Below, piece after piece: positions 48,641 through 59,215 of a stretch of DNA of 64,000 nt. The notes under the pieces are model-generated. The model ran no database searches and had not been told where the DNA came from. It saw nothing but the letters and a program-made list of their open reading frames with translations. The position numbers were made by a program, and so were the translations under genes. How positions within the stretch are numbered: the stretch's first letter is position 1; every line of letters begins with the position of its first letter. Source of the stretch: Kitasatospora sp. NBC_01266 (GTDB lineage: Bacteria > Actinomycetota > Actinomycetes > Streptomycetales > Streptomycetaceae); NCBI RefSeq assembly GCF_036242395.1, contig NZ_CP108458.1:3162001-3226000 (forward strand). The letters run 5' to 3'.

Positions 48641-49288
48641 TCAGTCGCGCACCTGCACGCCGAGTGCCTGGGCGAACTGCGGTGCCAGCTCGATCAGCTG
48701 GGCGGAGGAGATCAGCGCGCCGCGCAGCCCTTCGTGACCGTCCGGCAGTTCCAGTCGGCGCGCCCCGCGCAGGTCGGTCTTGGCCAGCGTGGCGCCGCCG
48801 AACCGGACCTGCTCCAGCGAGCTGCCGGGAAAGGTCACCCCGGTCAACTTCGCGCCGCCGAAGTCCACATCGCGCAACTGGCAGTCCTCGAAGACCACGT
48901 CCCGCAGCACCGCGCCCCGCAGGTTGACCGACTCCAGCTTGCACTGGCGCACCGTCAGCCGCCGCAGCTGCGCGCCGTACGCCGACACCCCCGCGAACAG
49001 GCCGCCCTGCGCGGTGACGTCCTGCCACTCGCTCTCCACCAGTTCGCAGGCCACCAGGCGGCACCGCTCCAGCCAGGCCTCGGTGAACCGGGCCTGGCGC
49101 AGCCGCACCTCGGTCAGCGCGACGTCGGTGAACGCGCACTCCAGGAAGAGCGCGCCGCTCGCCTGGGCACCCTCCAGCACCAGGCCCTCGAAGTGCGCGG
49201 TGTCGTAGCGCCCGTCCTGGCGCGGCGGGCCGGGGTGCGGCTGGAGCAGGTGGGCGTAGGGCTGGTCGGCGAGTGAGCGCAGCGGCAC
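48641..49288 (-). CDS. Pentapeptide-repeat protein
   Basis: A 215-residue soluble protein built of pentapeptide repeats (A(D/N)Lxx pattern: VALTEVRLRQARFTEAWLERCRL, LESVNLRGAVLRDVVFEDCQL) from about residue 32 to 190, which fold as a right-handed quadrilateral beta-helix. Some members mimic DNA and protect gyrase, but most have no known job, and nothing near it suggests quinolone resistance. GTG 49288 follows GGAGGA. It is not linked to its neighbours by overlap. Confidence 0.85.
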   Translation of the reverse strand: MPLRSLADQPYAHLLQPHPGPPRQDGRYDTAHFEGLVLEGAQASGALFLECAFTDVALTEVRLRQARFTEAWLERCRLVACELVESEWQDVTAQGGLFAGVSAYGAQLRRLTVRQCKLESVNLRGAVLRDVVFEDCQLRDVDFGGAKLTGVTFPGSSLEQVRFGGATLAKTDLRGARRLELPDGHEGLRGALISSAQLIELAPQFAQALGVQVRD

Positions 49289-49352
49289 GGGGTTCCTCCG
49301 AACACGGACAAGGCGGGCACGCCATCCTCCCAGCCGCCTCCGACAAACCCGC

Positions 49353-50549
49353 TCAGGCGACCGCCTCCCGGCTGTGCAGCCACACCCCCACCGCCACCGC
49401 CGCCGCCCCGACCAGCCCGGCCGCGAGCACCCCCGCCCCGCCGAGCGCGGTGCAGGCCAGCACCGCCGCCGCGGCCACCGGCAGCACCCACTGCGCGGCG
49501 CCGGTCTTGCTGTGCCGCGAGTGCAGGGCCCAGACGGTGATCAGGTAGAGCGCGCCCGGCACCGTGACGGCGGCGGTCGCGGCGGCCGCCGAGATGTGCG
49601 CCTGGCTGACCGCGTGCTCGACCGCGACCTCGATGCCCGCACCGATCGCGGCGGCCGACCCGAAGATCAGATAGTGGCCGTAACCCCAGAGGAAGGCCTG
49701 CCGGTTGGACCGCAGGTGCTCGTGGATCGGCGCGGCGAAGTAGATCCACCAGGCCGCGAAGCAGAGCAGGACGCCGCCGATCGCGATCGGGACCAGCTTG
49801 CCCAGCGCCTCGTGCTCGTCCACCGCGGTCTGCACCGCGACGGTGGCCGCCGAGACCGTCTCGCCGAGCACGATCAGGGTGAACAGCCCGTACCGCTCCG
49901 CGATGTGGTGCGGGTGCCAGGCGCTCTGCACCCGCCGCTCGGCGAAGGCCGGGACCGACAGCTCGGCGATCACCCCCAGCGGCATCACCCAGGGGATCGC
50001 CGAGTCCGGCAGCAGCAGCACCAGCACCCAGCCGACCTGCACCAGCGCGATACCGCCCGCGTAGGCGCGGGCCATCGAACGGGCCGCGCCGCTCTCCCCC
50101 TGCGCGGCCCGCAGCCACTGGGTGACCAGCGCCAGGCGCATCACCACGTAGCCGAGCACGCCCAGGGTGAAGTCGCGGTCCTGGAAGAGCCGCGGGATCC
50201 CGGCGGCCAGGATCAGCGCGCCGGTGATCTGCACCAGCGTGGTGATCCGGTACGGCACGTCGTCGCAGTCGTACGCGGAGGCGAACCAGGTGAAGTTCAT
50301 CCAGGCCCACCAGACGGCGAAGAACGTGAAGAGGTAGCCGACCAGGGCCACCCGCAGGTGCCCCTCGGCGAGGGCGATCGCCAACTGCCGCCCGGCCTGG
50401 GCCACCGCGACCACGAAGCAGAGGTCGAAGAAGAGTTCCAGCGAGGTGGCGGTGCGGTGCGCCTCGTTCCGGCTGCGCGGCACCATCCGCCGCACCACGG
50501 GGTCGGTGCCGGCCGGCGCCGGCTCGGCGGCTTCGGGTCCTGCGGTCAT
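49353..50549 (-). CDS. LtrA-like membrane protein
   Basis: A 398-residue integral membrane protein of the low-temperature-requirement A family. The signature SLELFFDLCFVVAVAQ at about residues 36-51 is followed by some ten hydrophobic segments, with WHPHHIAERYGLFTLIVLGETV near 210-232 and a final membrane pair. The biochemical role of this family is unknown. ATG 50549 is preceded by GGGAGAG; the frame extends upstream through a GCGCTCGAC tandem repeat that is probably untranslated. Confidence 0.87.
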   Translation of the reverse strand: MTAGPEAAEPAPAGTDPVVRRMVPRSRNEAHRTATSLELFFDLCFVVAVAQAGRQLAIALAEGHLRVALVGYLFTFFAVWWAWMNFTWFASAYDCDDVPYRITTLVQITGALILAAGIPRLFQDRDFTLGVLGYVVMRLALVTQWLRAAQGESGAARSMARAYAGGIALVQVGWVLVLLLPDSAIPWVMPLGVIAELSVPAFAERRVQSAWHPHHIAERYGLFTLIVLGETVSAATVAVQTAVDEHEALGKLVPIAIGGVLLCFAAWWIYFAAPIHEHLRSNRQAFLWGYGHYLIFGSAAAIGAGIEVAVEHAVSQAHISAAAATAAVTVPGALYLITVWALHSRHSKTGAAQWVLPVAAAAVLACTALGGAGVLAAGLVGAAAVAVGVWLHSREAVA

Positions 50550-51039
50550 CGGTGCGACTCTCCCTGGGGGTTCGGCGGCGGGCGGCACCGGCGCCTCGAC
50601 GCGCTCGACGCGCTCGACGCGCTTCGGCGACGGCACGACGCGCCGCGCCCGCCCGGCCCGATCGTGGCAGCCGACGGTGTTCCGCGCACGCACCGCGACG
50701 GCACGCCACGGCGGAGCGTCACCTGGGCCGCGCAACCGCCCGCCGGCCCGTCCGCCACCGGTCAAAGAGAGTTGACGTAGGAGTGCGCGAACCGGGTGAC
50801 AGCGTCCCCACCGGCACCCGCCCGGGGTGTCGCGCGGCATGCTCGCCCCGAATGTCCCGATAGATTCCCTCCCAAGGGAACAGCGAGAAAGGCGTCCTGC
50901 GGGCAACGCGGAAGGTCAAGGCCGGCGCGGCTCCGGAGGGGGGAGGACATCCCCCTGGTCCGGCGCCGCACCGGCCTCGTGATCACCGCGCTGCCCGACA
51001 GCGCGCTCTCCGACGTTCCGTCAGGCCATGGTTCGCGGC
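50550..51039. other. 490-bp gene-free stretch
   Basis: No convincing gene. It holds three tandem copies of GCGCTCGAC near 50596-50623, an inverted repeat GTCAA-6 bp-TTGAC at 50761-50776, and a short TTCCCT/AGGGAA hairpin near 50870. These may belong to the promoter of the LtrA-like gene, with the 3' end of the binding-protein gene further right. Confidence 0.5.
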
Positions 51040-52770
51040 CTACTTCTGCCAGCCGACCTTGGTGTAGTCGATGTCCGCCAGGCCGCTGGCCCCGTAGTTG
51101 GCCAGTCCCTTGCGGTACGCGACCACCGACGGGCGCTGGTAGATCTCCAGCGACTGGCCGAGCGCCCAGATCTCGGCGTCCGCCTGGTTGTAGATCTTGG
51201 CGGCGGCCACCGGGTCCAGGGTGGAGGCGGCCTGCTTGAGCAGGCTGTCGATCTCCGGGGTGCTCAGCTTGGAGTAGTTCTCGTAGACGTTGTCACCGCT
51301 CGGCTCCTGGTAGTTCGGGATGGCCTCCGAGGGCGGGAAGGAACCGGTGTTGCGCCAGGTCGCCAGGTCGAACTTGCCGGCGTTGATGTACTTCTCGTCG
51401 TAGTCGTTGGCCGGCACCTTGTCGACGTCCAGCTTCACCCCGACCTGGGCCAGCATGCTCTGCACCGCGGTGGCCATGTCGTCGGTCGCCTGCGGCGAGC
51501 CCTGCGAGAGCACGAAGTGCAGCTCCAGCTGCTGGCCGTCCTTGGTCCGCGGCTTGCCCGCGCCCGCGTCCTGCCAACCCGCCTGGGTGAGCAGCTGCTT
51601 GGCGGCGGCCGGGTCGAACTTGCCCCACTGGCCGGAGTTGTCCTGGTAGCCGGCCTGGTTGGTCATGAAGATGTGGTTGCCCAGCTCCGGGAAGGTGACC
51701 GGCACCCCCTGGCTCACCACCTTGATCAGCGCGGTGCGGTCGATCGCCTTGCCGAGCGCCTGACGGACCGTCTGGTCGGCCATCGCGCCGTTGGAGCCGA
51801 ACGAGATGTGCACCTCGTCCCACGGACCCGCGGTGCGGATCACCGCGTTCGGGTCGGCCTTGAGCTGGCCGTAGGAGTCCGCGGTGCCCGCGCTGGCGAC
51901 GTCCACCTCGTTGTTGAGGAAGGCCTGGGTGACCGCCGGGAGGGCGAGCACCTGGTAGGTGAACTTGTCCAGCACCGGCTTGTCGCCCCACCAGTTGGGG
52001 TCCGGCACCACCGTGATGGTCTGCGCGGACTTGTCCTGGGCGCCGAGCTTGAAGGCACCGCCGGTGATCGGGATGTTGTCGATCCAGCCCTTGTTGAACG
52101 CGTCCGGGGTGGAGATCCCGGCGGCCGGCAGCAGCGGGTAGAAGAGGCTCTGCCAGTCGGCGAACGGGGTCGAGAAGGTGACCTTGACCTGGGTCGGGTC
52201 GTCGCCCTGCGAAACGTCGCTGATCTGGTTGTAGCCGGTGGTGTTGGCCGAGTTGTAGGCCGGGTTGCTGCCGTTGTCGGCCTGCCAGACCGCCTTGAAG
52301 TCCAGGTAGCTCAGCGGCTTCCCGTCCGACCAGTGCGCCTTGGGGTTGAGCGTGTAGAGCACCACCTGCGGCGAGCTGGAGACCACCTTCGCGGACTGCA
52401 GGAACTCGGGGACCGGCTGGAAGGTGCCGCTGGCGTCGATCCGGAAGAGCAGCGGCTCGACCATCTTCATGATCTCCTGCGAGTCCCCGTAGGTGCCGTC
52501 CACCTGGTACGGGTTCCACTGGTCGATCCACTGCTGCAGCCAGGAGCGGAACACGCCGCCCTGCTTCAGCGCGCTCACCGGCTGCGGGTTGATGTCCTCG
52601 GCGTTGAGCTTGGGCACCGCGCTCTGGGGGGCGCTCGCACCGGACGTCGACGAGCTGGAGCTGCAGCCGGTCACCACCATGGCGAGCGCGGTGGCCGCGA
52701 CCAGCGAGCGGGTGAGCTGCGTGCGCGCGAGGCGCGAACGGTCGCGGCCACGCCGCGTGGTGGCATCCAT
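51040..52770 (-). CDS. Peptide-type ABC transporter solute-binding lipoprotein
   Basis: A 576-residue family-5 extracellular solute-binding protein. Lipobox VVTGC with the lipidated Cys at residue 36, then a Ser-rich tether. The body has the family features, for example FRSWLQQWIDQWNPYQ, LNPKAHWSDGKPLSYLDF and VRQALGKAIDR. It binds oligopeptides or similar ligands for the permease and ATPase genes that start divergently about 410 bp away. ATG 52770 follows GGAGGG at good spacing. Confidence 0.92.
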   Translation of the reverse strand: MDATTRRGRDRSRLARTQLTRSLVAATALAMVVTGCSSSSSTSGASAPQSAVPKLNAEDINPQPVSALKQGGVFRSWLQQWIDQWNPYQVDGTYGDSQEIMKMVEPLLFRIDASGTFQPVPEFLQSAKVVSSSPQVVLYTLNPKAHWSDGKPLSYLDFKAVWQADNGSNPAYNSANTTGYNQISDVSQGDDPTQVKVTFSTPFADWQSLFYPLLPAAGISTPDAFNKGWIDNIPITGGAFKLGAQDKSAQTITVVPDPNWWGDKPVLDKFTYQVLALPAVTQAFLNNEVDVASAGTADSYGQLKADPNAVIRTAGPWDEVHISFGSNGAMADQTVRQALGKAIDRTALIKVVSQGVPVTFPELGNHIFMTNQAGYQDNSGQWGKFDPAAAKQLLTQAGWQDAGAGKPRTKDGQQLELHFVLSQGSPQATDDMATAVQSMLAQVGVKLDVDKVPANDYDEKYINAGKFDLATWRNTGSFPPSEAIPNYQEPSGDNVYENYSKLSTPEIDSLLKQAASTLDPVAAAKIYNQADAEIWALGQSLEIYQRPSVVAYRKGLANYGASGLADIDYTKVGWQK

Positions 52771-53180
52771 GGAGGGTCCCTCCCCAGGAGTCGAGTGAGC
52801 GTTCGAGCGGGTGGTGCGTGCCGAGGTACGGAGCGCCTCCGGTCCGCCAGGTGTGACGGGGCTTGAACGTGGGCAGCCAAGTGGGTGCCCGGCCAGCAGA
52901 ACGTAACAGCGGATCAGTTCGGCCACCAGAGGCCGGTGTTCACTCCTGATCGAATCGCAACAGGAGGCAACACGGCCGAAACACCCTGTCCGCAACCGGC
53001 TGCAAGACTCTGACCTGCTACTTCACCAAACCGGCCGAAGTGGTTCCGCACATGGTCTTGACCGGCCGAACGCTCGGTCCGAGAATTCCGCTGCGCGAAG
53101 TTGCTCCAAACCCCCATCGAGCGAAGGCAATTGGTCATGATGATCGGGAGTCCCGGCGGGCGCCCCACCGGGCGCCGCTG
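52771..53180. promoter_or_regulatory. Divergent control region of the ABC transporter
   Basis: A 410-bp gap with no gene. The word CGGCCGAA occurs three times on the plus strand (52973-52980, 53032-53039, 53063-53070). These repeats and a lower GC content mark it as the promoter/operator region for the binding protein on one side and the permeases on the other. Confidence 0.5.
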
Positions 53181-54161
53181 ATGCTGCGCTACCTGGCGAA
53201 GCGCTTCGCCTACTACCTGGTCCTCCTGATCGTCTCGGTGTTCCTCGCCTACGCGCTCTCCAGCGCCGCGCTCAACCCCCGGACGTACTTCGAGAACAAG
53301 ACGCCCCGCCCGTCCGCCGCCTCGGTGGACCGGCAGTTGACCGCGCTCGGCATCAACGACCACACCCCCGTGGTGGTGCGCTTCGGCCACTGGGCGGACG
53401 GACTGGTCCACGGCGACCTGGGCCAGACCATCAACAACACCTCGGTCAACGCCGACTTCGGGCGCCGGCTCTGGGTCTCGCTGCGCCTGCTGGTGATCGG
53501 CAGCCTGCTCGGCACGGTGCTCGGCGTGGCCGCCGGCGCCTGGGGCGCGGTGCGCCAGTACCGCTTCTCCGACCGGGCGTTGACGGTCTTCTCGTTCGTG
53601 CTGCTGTCCTCCCCGGTCTTCCTGGTCGCGCTCTTCCTGAAGAACGGCGCGATCGCCCTCAACCAGGCGTCCGGGCACCAGCTGATCAACTTCACCGGCT
53701 ACCAGACCCCCGGGCTGACCGGCGGCCTGGGCGCGCACCTGGTCGACTGGGGCGTCCATCTGCTGCTGCCCACCCTCTCGTTGGCGCTCGGCGGCATCGC
53801 CACCTACAGCCGCTACCAGCGCAGCACCATGCTGGACGTGCTCGGCTCGGACTACCTGCGCACCGCCGAGGCCAAGGGGCTGACCCGCCGTCAGGCCCTG
53901 CTCAGACACGGTCTGCGGACCGCCGTGATCCCGATGTCGACCCTCTTCGCCTACAACATCCTGGGCATCTTCGTCGGCGCCACCTTCACCGAGGTGATCT
54001 TCGGCTGGCACGGGATGGGCGAGTGGTTCATCAACTCGATCGACGAGAACGACATCAACTCGGTGGTCGCGGTCAACCTCTTCACCGCGGTGACCATCCT
54101 GGCCTCCGGCTTCCTGGCCGACACGCTGCACGCCGCCCTGGACCCCCGGGTGCGTGCCTGA
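53181..54161 (+). CDS. ABC transporter permease (DppB/OppB type)
   Basis: A 326-residue inner-membrane permease with six hydrophobic segments, starting LRYLAKRFAYYLVLLIVSVFLAY. The cytoplasmic EAA-type loop (DYLRTAEAKGLTRRQALLRHGLRTAVIP) near residues 230-257 contacts the ATPase. It is the first permease of a dipeptide/oligopeptide importer. The ATG at 53181 begins at the first conserved helix but lacks a good ribosome site, so an upstream start is possible. Its stop overlaps the next gene by one base (TGATG). Confidence 0.9.
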   Translation: MLRYLAKRFAYYLVLLIVSVFLAYALSSAALNPRTYFENKTPRPSAASVDRQLTALGINDHTPVVVRFGHWADGLVHGDLGQTINNTSVNADFGRRLWVSLRLLVIGSLLGTVLGVAAGAWGAVRQYRFSDRALTVFSFVLLSSPVFLVALFLKNGAIALNQASGHQLINFTGYQTPGLTGGLGAHLVDWGVHLLLPTLSLALGGIATYSRYQRSTMLDVLGSDYLRTAEAKGLTRRQALLRHGLRTAVIPMSTLFAYNILGIFVGATFTEVIFGWHGMGEWFINSIDENDINSVVAVNLFTAVTILASGFLADTLHAALDPRVRA

Positions 54162-55119
54162 TGGGGGACTCCGTGGTGACCGCCGTGCTGGACGAGCCCG
54201 CGGCGGCCCCCGCCGCCGAGGCTCCGCTGAGCCGGGGCCGCCTGGTGCTGGCCCGCCTGCTGGCCGCCCCCGGCGCGCTGGTGGGCCTGGCCCTGGTCGT
54301 GCTGCTCTTCCTGCTGGCCTTCGTCGGGCCCTACCTGACGCACTGGAGCTACACCGACATCGACTACTCGGCGCTGCGCGAACCCCCGTCCAGCACCCAC
54401 TGGTTCGGCACCGGCAGCCTCGGCCAGGACGTCTACGCGCAGACCCTGCGCGGGCTGCAGAAGTCGCTGATCATCGGACTGCTGGTGGCGCTGCTGTCCA
54501 CCGTGGCGGCCGGCCTGGTCGGCTCCTGCGCGGGCTACTTCGGCGGCTGGACCGACCGGTTGCTGATGTTCTTCGTCGACCTGATGCTGGTCTTCCCGAG
54601 CTTCCTGATCATCGCGATCATCTCGCCCCGGCTACAGAGCAGCGGCTGGATCGCCTTCGTGGTGCTGCTGGCCGCCTTCAACTGGATGATCACCGCCCGG
54701 GTGGTCCGCTCGATGACGATCTCGCTCAAGGAGCGCGAATTCGTCCGCGCCGCCCAGTTCATGGGCGTGCGGCCGCTGCGGATCATCTGGCGGCACATCC
54801 TGCCGAACGCCGCCTCCTACCTGATCGTGGACGCCACCATCGCGGTCGGCTCGGCCGTGATGAGCGAGACCGCACTCTCCTACTTCGGCTTCGGCGTCAA
54901 GGCACCCGACGTCTCGCTCGGCACCCTGATCGCCGACGGCACGGACGCCGCACCCAGCTACCCCTGGATGTTCTACTTCGCCGCCGGGCTGCTGGTGCTC
55001 TTCGTGCTCGCCGTCAACCTGATCGGCGACGGGCTGCGCGACGCGCTCGACCCGACGGCGCAGGCCGGACGGCGGCGCTCGGCCCGTTCCGAACGCAAGT
55101 CCCGTAAAGGCAGCGCCTG

Positions 55120-55120
<1 letters not shown>
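54161..55120 (+). CDS. ABC transporter permease (DppC/OppC type)
   Basis: A 319-residue inner-membrane permease. An acidic Ala/Pro-rich N-terminus (1-30) precedes six hydrophobic segments. THWFGTGSLGQDVYAQTLRG near residue 82 is the OppC/DppC signature, and KEREFVRAAQFMGVRPLRIIWRHILPN near 190-216 is the EAA loop. It pairs with the preceding permease. Start and stop each overlap a neighbour by one base (TGATG). Confidence 0.93.
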
Positions 55121-57189
<2,069 letters not shown>

Positions 57190-57341
57190 CCGCCCCTCAG
57201 CCGACCGGCTCCCACCGGCCTGACGTCCGCTCACCCGGACGCCCGATCCGGCGGGCACCCGCGGCGGGCGCCACCTAGCGTGTGCCAGCAGAGAGCCGGG
57301 CGCAGCGCGGCCGCCGTCGTCCCGCGTGTGGAGGTCCTCTG

Positions 57342-58259
57342 GTGGCCGTGTCCGAGCAGGAGGCCAGCGCGCCCGAGGAGTGGGATCCGCTGCCACGACC
57401 GCCCTGGGCCGAGCCGCAGCTGCCGCCGCGCACGGTGGGGCAGCGTGCCGTGCTGGTGGGCACACTGGCCGCGCTCACCCTGGTGCTGGCGATCGTGGCG
57501 GGCAGTCAGGGGCTGCGCGACCTCGACGCCGCGCAGCTGCCGTACGCGGCGGCCAGCGTCTTCCTGGCCTTCGGGCTCGCCCACCGCTGCACCGTCTGGG
57601 CGAGCGGGCCGGCCGTTCGCCGGTTCCTGCGGCTGAGCTGGCGGAACGCGTCCTGCTGGTCGGGGCTGCGCGCCGAGCCGCTCGCGCTGCCCCGGCTGGT
57701 CGGCGGCTGCCTGGGGCTGCGCCGGCCGGCCGGCGGGCGCTCGCGGCTGCACCGCTCGGCGCGGCAACTGCTCTGCTGGAGCTGCCTGCTGGCCGCCGTG
57801 ATCGCCTTCCCGCTGTCCTGGGGGTGGTTCACCTGCACCGGCGGCGGGGATCCGGCCGGGTCGGGCTACGTGCTGCGGCTGTGGGGGCACCGGCTCTTCG
57901 GCTTCGACGCGGACGGGCCGCTCGGGTGGGTGGTGTTCCACGGCCTGGACCTGGTGTCGGTGCCGGTGGTGGCCGCCGCCGGGTTCCTGCTGTGGCGGCG
58001 GGACGGCGCGGCAACCGGCGGCGACGGCCCGCGGCCCGACGCCCGGTGGCTGACCGCGCTGCTGGCGGTCGCGGTGACCGGCCTGCTGCTGACCTTCTCC
58101 GCACTGGCGCTGCACGGCGGCGGCTACCAGTTCCTGGCCGTCCTGCACGCGGCCTCGGTCGTCTTCACCATGCTCTACCTGCCGTTCAGCAGGCCGCCGC
58201 GCGCGCTGCGGCGGCCCGAGCGGCAGACCCCCAGCACCGGGAACGGAGCGAGGCCATGA
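57342..58259 (+). CDS. Cytochrome-b-like membrane protein of a Rieske/NarK operon
   Basis: A 305-residue integral membrane protein with about six hydrophobic segments. His residues lie in or near membrane spans (LAHRCTVW, WGHRLFGF, VVFHGLDLV, AVLHAASVVFTMLYLPFS); the last segment resembles heme-b subunits of respiratory nitrate reductases. I infer a quinol-linked cytochrome b partner of the Rieske protein that follows, which overlaps by four bases (ATGA). Family assignment is by eye and not certain. GTG 57342 has GGAGG seven bases upstream. Confidence 0.65.
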   Translation: MAVSEQEASAPEEWDPLPRPPWAEPQLPPRTVGQRAVLVGTLAALTLVLAIVAGSQGLRDLDAAQLPYAAASVFLAFGLAHRCTVWASGPAVRRFLRLSWRNASCWSGLRAEPLALPRLVGGCLGLRRPAGGRSRLHRSARQLLCWSCLLAAVIAFPLSWGWFTCTGGGDPAGSGYVLRLWGHRLFGFDADGPLGWVVFHGLDLVSVPVVAAAGFLLWRRDGAATGGDGPRPDARWLTALLAVAVTGLLLTFSALALHGGGYQFLAVLHAASVVFTMLYLPFSRPPRALRRPERQTPSTGNGARP

Positions 58260-58846
58260 GCGGCCCACCGGACGAGCAGCGGACGGCGGCCACCCGGCGC
58301 GCCTGCCTGCGCCTGGTCGCCACCGTCTCCGGCGGCCTGGCGGTCGGCTCCACGATGGTCGCCGCCGGGGTGATCCCCCGGCACGGCGACGGCGGCGCCG
58401 ACTCCCTCAAGATCGCCGACGAACTGGCCCCCGGCGAGACCGTCAGCTTCAGCTACCCCACCGCGCGGGACCGCGCGATCGGGATCCGGCTGGCCGACGG
58501 CTCGCTGGTCGGTTACTCCGCCGTCTGCACCCACCTGGCCTGCGCCGTGCTCTGGCGGCCGGACGGCGGGATCGCGGGCGAGCTGTACTGCCCGTGCCAC
58601 GAGGGCGCGTTCGACGTCAGGACCGGTGACGTGACGGCCGGTCCGCCGCCGCGCGGGCTGCCGAAGGTGGTGCTGGTGGAGGACCCGGCGGGCGGGGTCT
58701 GGGCGATCGGCACCGCCCGGTCGGGCGAGAGCGAGGAGCACGGCGTCTGCCGCCAGTTGCACGACCGCGACCCCGACCTGGCGCACCAGGCGGGCTGCGA
58801 CGGCCCGACCGCCGCACCCAGCGGGCCGGTCAAGGAGCAGACGTGA
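58256..58846 (+). CDS. Tat-exported Rieske [2Fe-2S] protein
   Basis: A 196-residue iron-sulfur protein. The N-terminal TRRACLRLVATVSGGLAVG is a twin-arginine signal that likely remains as a membrane anchor. The cluster is bound by CTHLAC near residue 91 and CPCHEGAF near 112, both intact. It carries electrons on the outer face of the membrane, presumably from the cytochrome-b-like protein before it. It overlaps both neighbours by four bases. The catalytic enzyme it serves is not in the window. Confidence 0.9.
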   Translation: MSGPPDEQRTAATRRACLRLVATVSGGLAVGSTMVAAGVIPRHGDGGADSLKIADELAPGETVSFSYPTARDRAIGIRLADGSLVGYSAVCTHLACAVLWRPDGGIAGELYCPCHEGAFDVRTGDVTAGPPPRGLPKVVLVEDPAGGVWAIGTARSGESEEHGVCRQLHDRDPDLAHQAGCDGPTAAPSGPVKEQT

Positions 58847-59187
58847 GCGACCATCAGCCACCGCGCCGGTCACCGCCGGAGCCGCCGCCGGGTGCCTACC
58901 GGACCTACCCGGCCGACTACTTCCCCGAGCCGGACGGCGGCGGCAGCGGGCCGGTCCCGCGCGGGAGCGGCGGCCCTGGGCCCGCTGGTGCCCGTTCACC
59001 GCTGCTCACCGCCCGCGTGCTGATCGCGCTCACCGTGGTGGTCGGCCAGCTCTGGGCGCTGCCGGTGGCCGCCAACGCCTGGCTGAGCGGGGACACCGAC
59101 ACCGCCTGGTGGACCACCGCCTTCTCCGGCGCCTGCTTCCTGGTCGTGGCGCTGATCTGGCGACTCGCCCCGGAGCGCGAGCGCTGA
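58843..59187 (+). CDS. Small membrane protein of the Rieske operon
   Basis: A 114-residue protein with a Pro/Gly-rich cytoplasmic N-terminus (1-52, PPRRSPPEPPPGAYRTYPADYF) and two membrane spans (about 55-75 and 88-106). It starts with GTG inside the end of the Rieske gene (GTGA overlap) and lies 28 bp before narK, so it belongs to this operon. Perhaps an accessory subunit. Family not recognised. Confidence 0.75.
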   Translation: MSDHQPPRRSPPEPPPGAYRTYPADYFPEPDGGGSGPVPRGSGGPGPAGARSPLLTARVLIALTVVVGQLWALPVAANAWLSGDTDTAWWTTAFSGACFLVVALIWRLAPERER

Positions 59188-59215
59188 GCACCCGCCCGCA
59201 CCGCCACCGGAGCCC

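Noticed and set aside
50550..51039. A short gene in the gap before the binding-protein gene
   Set aside because: Open frames on both strands lack a ribosome site and give Arg/Pro/Gly-rich sequences typical of non-coding GC-rich DNA.
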